Source of the DNA: Mariprofundaceae bacterium
GTDB lineage: Bacteria > Pseudomonadota > Zetaproteobacteria > Mariprofundales > J009
DNA length: 7,134 bases
NCBI GenBank assembly: GCA_015489095.1
Contig: WFMN01000267.1
Span: forward strand, 1-7,134
Direction of reading: 5' to 3'
A program made the translations under genes and the position numbers. Under the pieces are notes generated by a model, which worked only from the letters and a program-made list of their open reading frames with translations, searched no databases and had not been told where the DNA came from. This document shows, piece by piece, positions 5,463 to 7,134 of the stretch. The stretch's first letter is position 1; each line of letters opens with the position of its first letter.

Positions 5463-7134
5463 CGCCGGAGAGCGCCTTGCCGACGGCGTGGCAGAGCTGC
5501 TGCTGGCTGTAGGGCTTCGATAAGAAGCCGGCGACACGGTGGCCGGCGAAGCGCTTCTTCAGCTCGCTGCTGGCATAGCCGGAGGCGATCAGGATCGGCA
5601 GCTCCGGGTCGAGGTGGAGCAGCTCCTTCAGTGCCGCTTCGCCGTCCATGCGTGGCATGGTGAGATCGAGCACCACGGCGGCGATCTCGTTGGCGTGCTG
5701 CCGGTAGCAGGCGATGGCCGCCTCGCCGTCGGCGGCACCCAAGGTGGTGAGGCCGGCATCCTCCAGCATCGCCTGTGCCGCCTCCAGAATGTCGGGCTCG
5801 TCGTCCACCACCAGCACGGTGGCGGAAGCGGGTAGGGTGTAATTGCCCGCCGGCTCTTCGGCCGCGCTCTGCTGATCCTCGGTCAGCGGCTCGGCCGGAG
5901 GCAGCAGGATGGTGAAGGTGGTGCCTTTACCCGGTGTGGAGGCAAGGTGGATGTGGCCGTGATGGCCGCGCACGATGCCGAGCAGGGCGCTCATCCCCAG
6001 CCCGCGACCGGTAAACTTGGTGGTAAAGAAGGGCTCGAAAATCTTCTGTTGGGTCGCCTCGTCCATGCCGCAGCCGTCGTCCTCCACCTGTAGGAAGAGG
6101 TACTCCCGCTCTTTCGCCGATTGGCGATCGGCGCGTACGCACTGCCGCAACCACGCCTTGTCCGGTCGCATCATGCCGGTGCGCAGAACGATGGTGCCGG
6201 CGCCATCGATCGCCTCGTTGGCGTTGGTGATCAGATTCATGATTAGTTGCTGCAGTTGCGACTCATCGGCGTTGACCGGCGGCAGCGCGTCCGCCAGCTC
6301 CAACCGCAGCGTCACCCGCTTGTGTAACGACACCTCCAGCAACGAGGCCATCGAACGCACCTCGTCTGACAGGTCGATGCGCTTGATGATGAATTTTCCC
6401 TTGCCGGAGTAGGCCAGCATCTGGCGGCAGAGCACCGCCGCCCGCTCGGTGGATTGGCTGATGCGCACCAAATGGTTGCGCGCCTCCAGCGGATCGCGTT
6501 GCAGCTTCTTCTCCGCCATGGTGGCGTTGCCGACGATGGCGGTCAGGATGTTGTTGAAGTCGTGCGCGATTCCACCGGCGAGCACGCCAAGCGATTCCAG
6601 CCGCTGTACATGCTCCAGTTGCCGCTGCCGCTGCAGTTGCTCCGTGATGTCGCGATCCACACAGGCGTGGTATTGGGTGTTTCCTTCGGCATCGGGAATC
6701 GGAGAGACCACCCGGGCAACGGTTCTGGTCGTTCCTTCCGCGGCGGGAAGCTCCATCACCTTCGACCATGTTTCGCCCCGGTTCAGACGGGCGAGAATCT
6801 CCTTGTATTGCGCATCGTCACACTTGCCGCCGCGCAGCTCCGCCGCGTAACGGCCGATGGCCTGTTGGTTCTCCAATCCCAAGAACGCGCACGCCTTTTT
6901 GTTGAGGTGACAGACCACACCGTCGCGATCGGTGATCATGATTGCCTCTTCAACATATTCCAGCGCCTGCGAGAGCATCTGGATGCGCGCCATGTTGCGT
7001 TTGCGCCGAGCCAAATCGCGCAACACCCCCTGCACGCCCAACTTCTCTCCATTGGCGTCTAGGACGATGGACGAGTGGTTCTCCATCGAATGGTGGTTCC
7101 CTTCGCTATCCACAATCTCCATCTCATAGACGCT
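5455..7134 (-). CDS. PAS-domain hybrid sensor histidine kinase with C-terminal receiver (N-terminal part outside window)
   Basis: A two-component sensor that autophosphorylates on His and can pass the phosphate to its own receiver domain. The frame is open to the window edge, so the start lies beyond 7134. Numbering from the Met at 7122-7120: the end of one PAS domain with its C-terminal motif (1-45), a second PAS domain (about 46-165), a coiled-coil-like linker, HisKA with GGIAHDFNN and phospho-acceptor His187, then HATPase with N-box NLITNANEAI (296-305), DDGCGM (348-353), FEPFFTTK (362-369) and GRGLGMS (372-378). The receiver (about 434-552) has acidic Asp440-Asp441, phospho-acceptor Asp486, Ser514 and Lys536. 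No membrane segment is seen in the visible part, so the sensor could be cytosolic, and the PAS ligand is unknown. The stop overlaps the sthA start, suggesting joint expression. Confidence 0.95.
   Translation of the reverse strand, partial: SVYEMEIVDSEGNHHSMENHSSIVLDANGEKLGVQGVLRDLARRKRNMARIQMLSQALEYVEEAIMITDRDGVVCHLNKKACAFLGLENQQAIGRYAAELRGGKCDDAQYKEILARLNRGETWSKVMELPAAEGTTRTVARVVSPIPDAEGNTQYHACVDRDITEQLQRQRQLEHVQRLESLGVLAGGIAHDFNNILTAIVGNATMAEKKLQRDPLEARNHLVRISQSTERAAVLCRQMLAYSGKGKFIIKRIDLSDEVRSMASLLEVSLHKRVTLRLELADALPPVNADESQLQQLIMNLITNANEAIDGAGTIVLRTGMMRPDKAWLRQCVRADRQSAKEREYLFLQVEDDGCGMDEATQQKIFEPFFTTKFTGRGLGMSALLGIVRGHHGHIHLASTPGKGTTFTILLPPAEPLTEDQQSAAEEPAGNYTLPASATVLVVDDEPDILEAAQAMLEDAGLTTLGAADGEAAIACYRQHANEIAAVVLDLTMPRMDGEAALKELLHLDPELPILIASGYASSELKKRFAGHRVAGFLSKPYSQQQLCHAVGKALSGDG

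Noticed and set aside
5463..5537. 25-residue N-terminal extension of SthA
   Set aside because: It is a Ser/Ala/Pro-rich tail read out of frame from the kinase receiver; the internal ATG gives the standard family start and length.

Overview
The window is a GC-rich piece of a bacterial chromosome in which every real gene lies on the minus strand. Gene content (QueA, soluble transhydrogenase SthA, a PAS hybrid histidine kinase, a small class III cyclase homologue) and base composition point to a member of the Pseudomonadota. SthA is best known from Gammaproteobacteria, but I cannot fix the class from this sequence alone.

Layout, in the direction of transcription (right to left): (1) the 3' part of a hybrid sensor histidine kinase gene (7134-5455), whose stop overlaps by 8 nt the start of sthA (5462-4071), a soluble NAD(P)+ transhydrogenase. 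(2) A 556-nt intergenic region (3515-4070) packed with repeats: three composite units, each made of a long inverted pair of period-8 arms around two small GC-rich hairpins. A good sigma70-type promoter candidate (3847-3874, minus strand) lies inside the middle unit and borrows its -35 box from a repeat arm. (3) A three-gene cluster: a 199-residue adenylate/guanylate cyclase-like protein (3514-2915), queA for queuosine synthesis (2902-1871, GTG start) and a glutamine-dependent asparagine synthase-type gene (1870 to beyond position 1). These three are in one reading frame, separated by a stop plus four codons and by a bare stop codon.

How the genes may work together: the kinase and SthA are probably translationally coupled, which suggests, by inference only, a redox or energy signal linked to NADPH/NADH balance. 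The cyclase-like protein, QueA and the asparagine synthase are probably co-transcribed from the promoter in the repeat region, but no pathway link between them is evident. The asparagine synthase substrate is not certain: the family also makes other amides.

The most unusual signal is in the repeats. In all three units, every non-Watson-Crick position of the long arm pairing is a G.U wobble when read as plus-strand RNA (22 of 73 pairs, no A.C mismatch). This is antisense to all genes. The arms can also pair with their neighbours across 14-nt loops, giving mutually exclusive folds.
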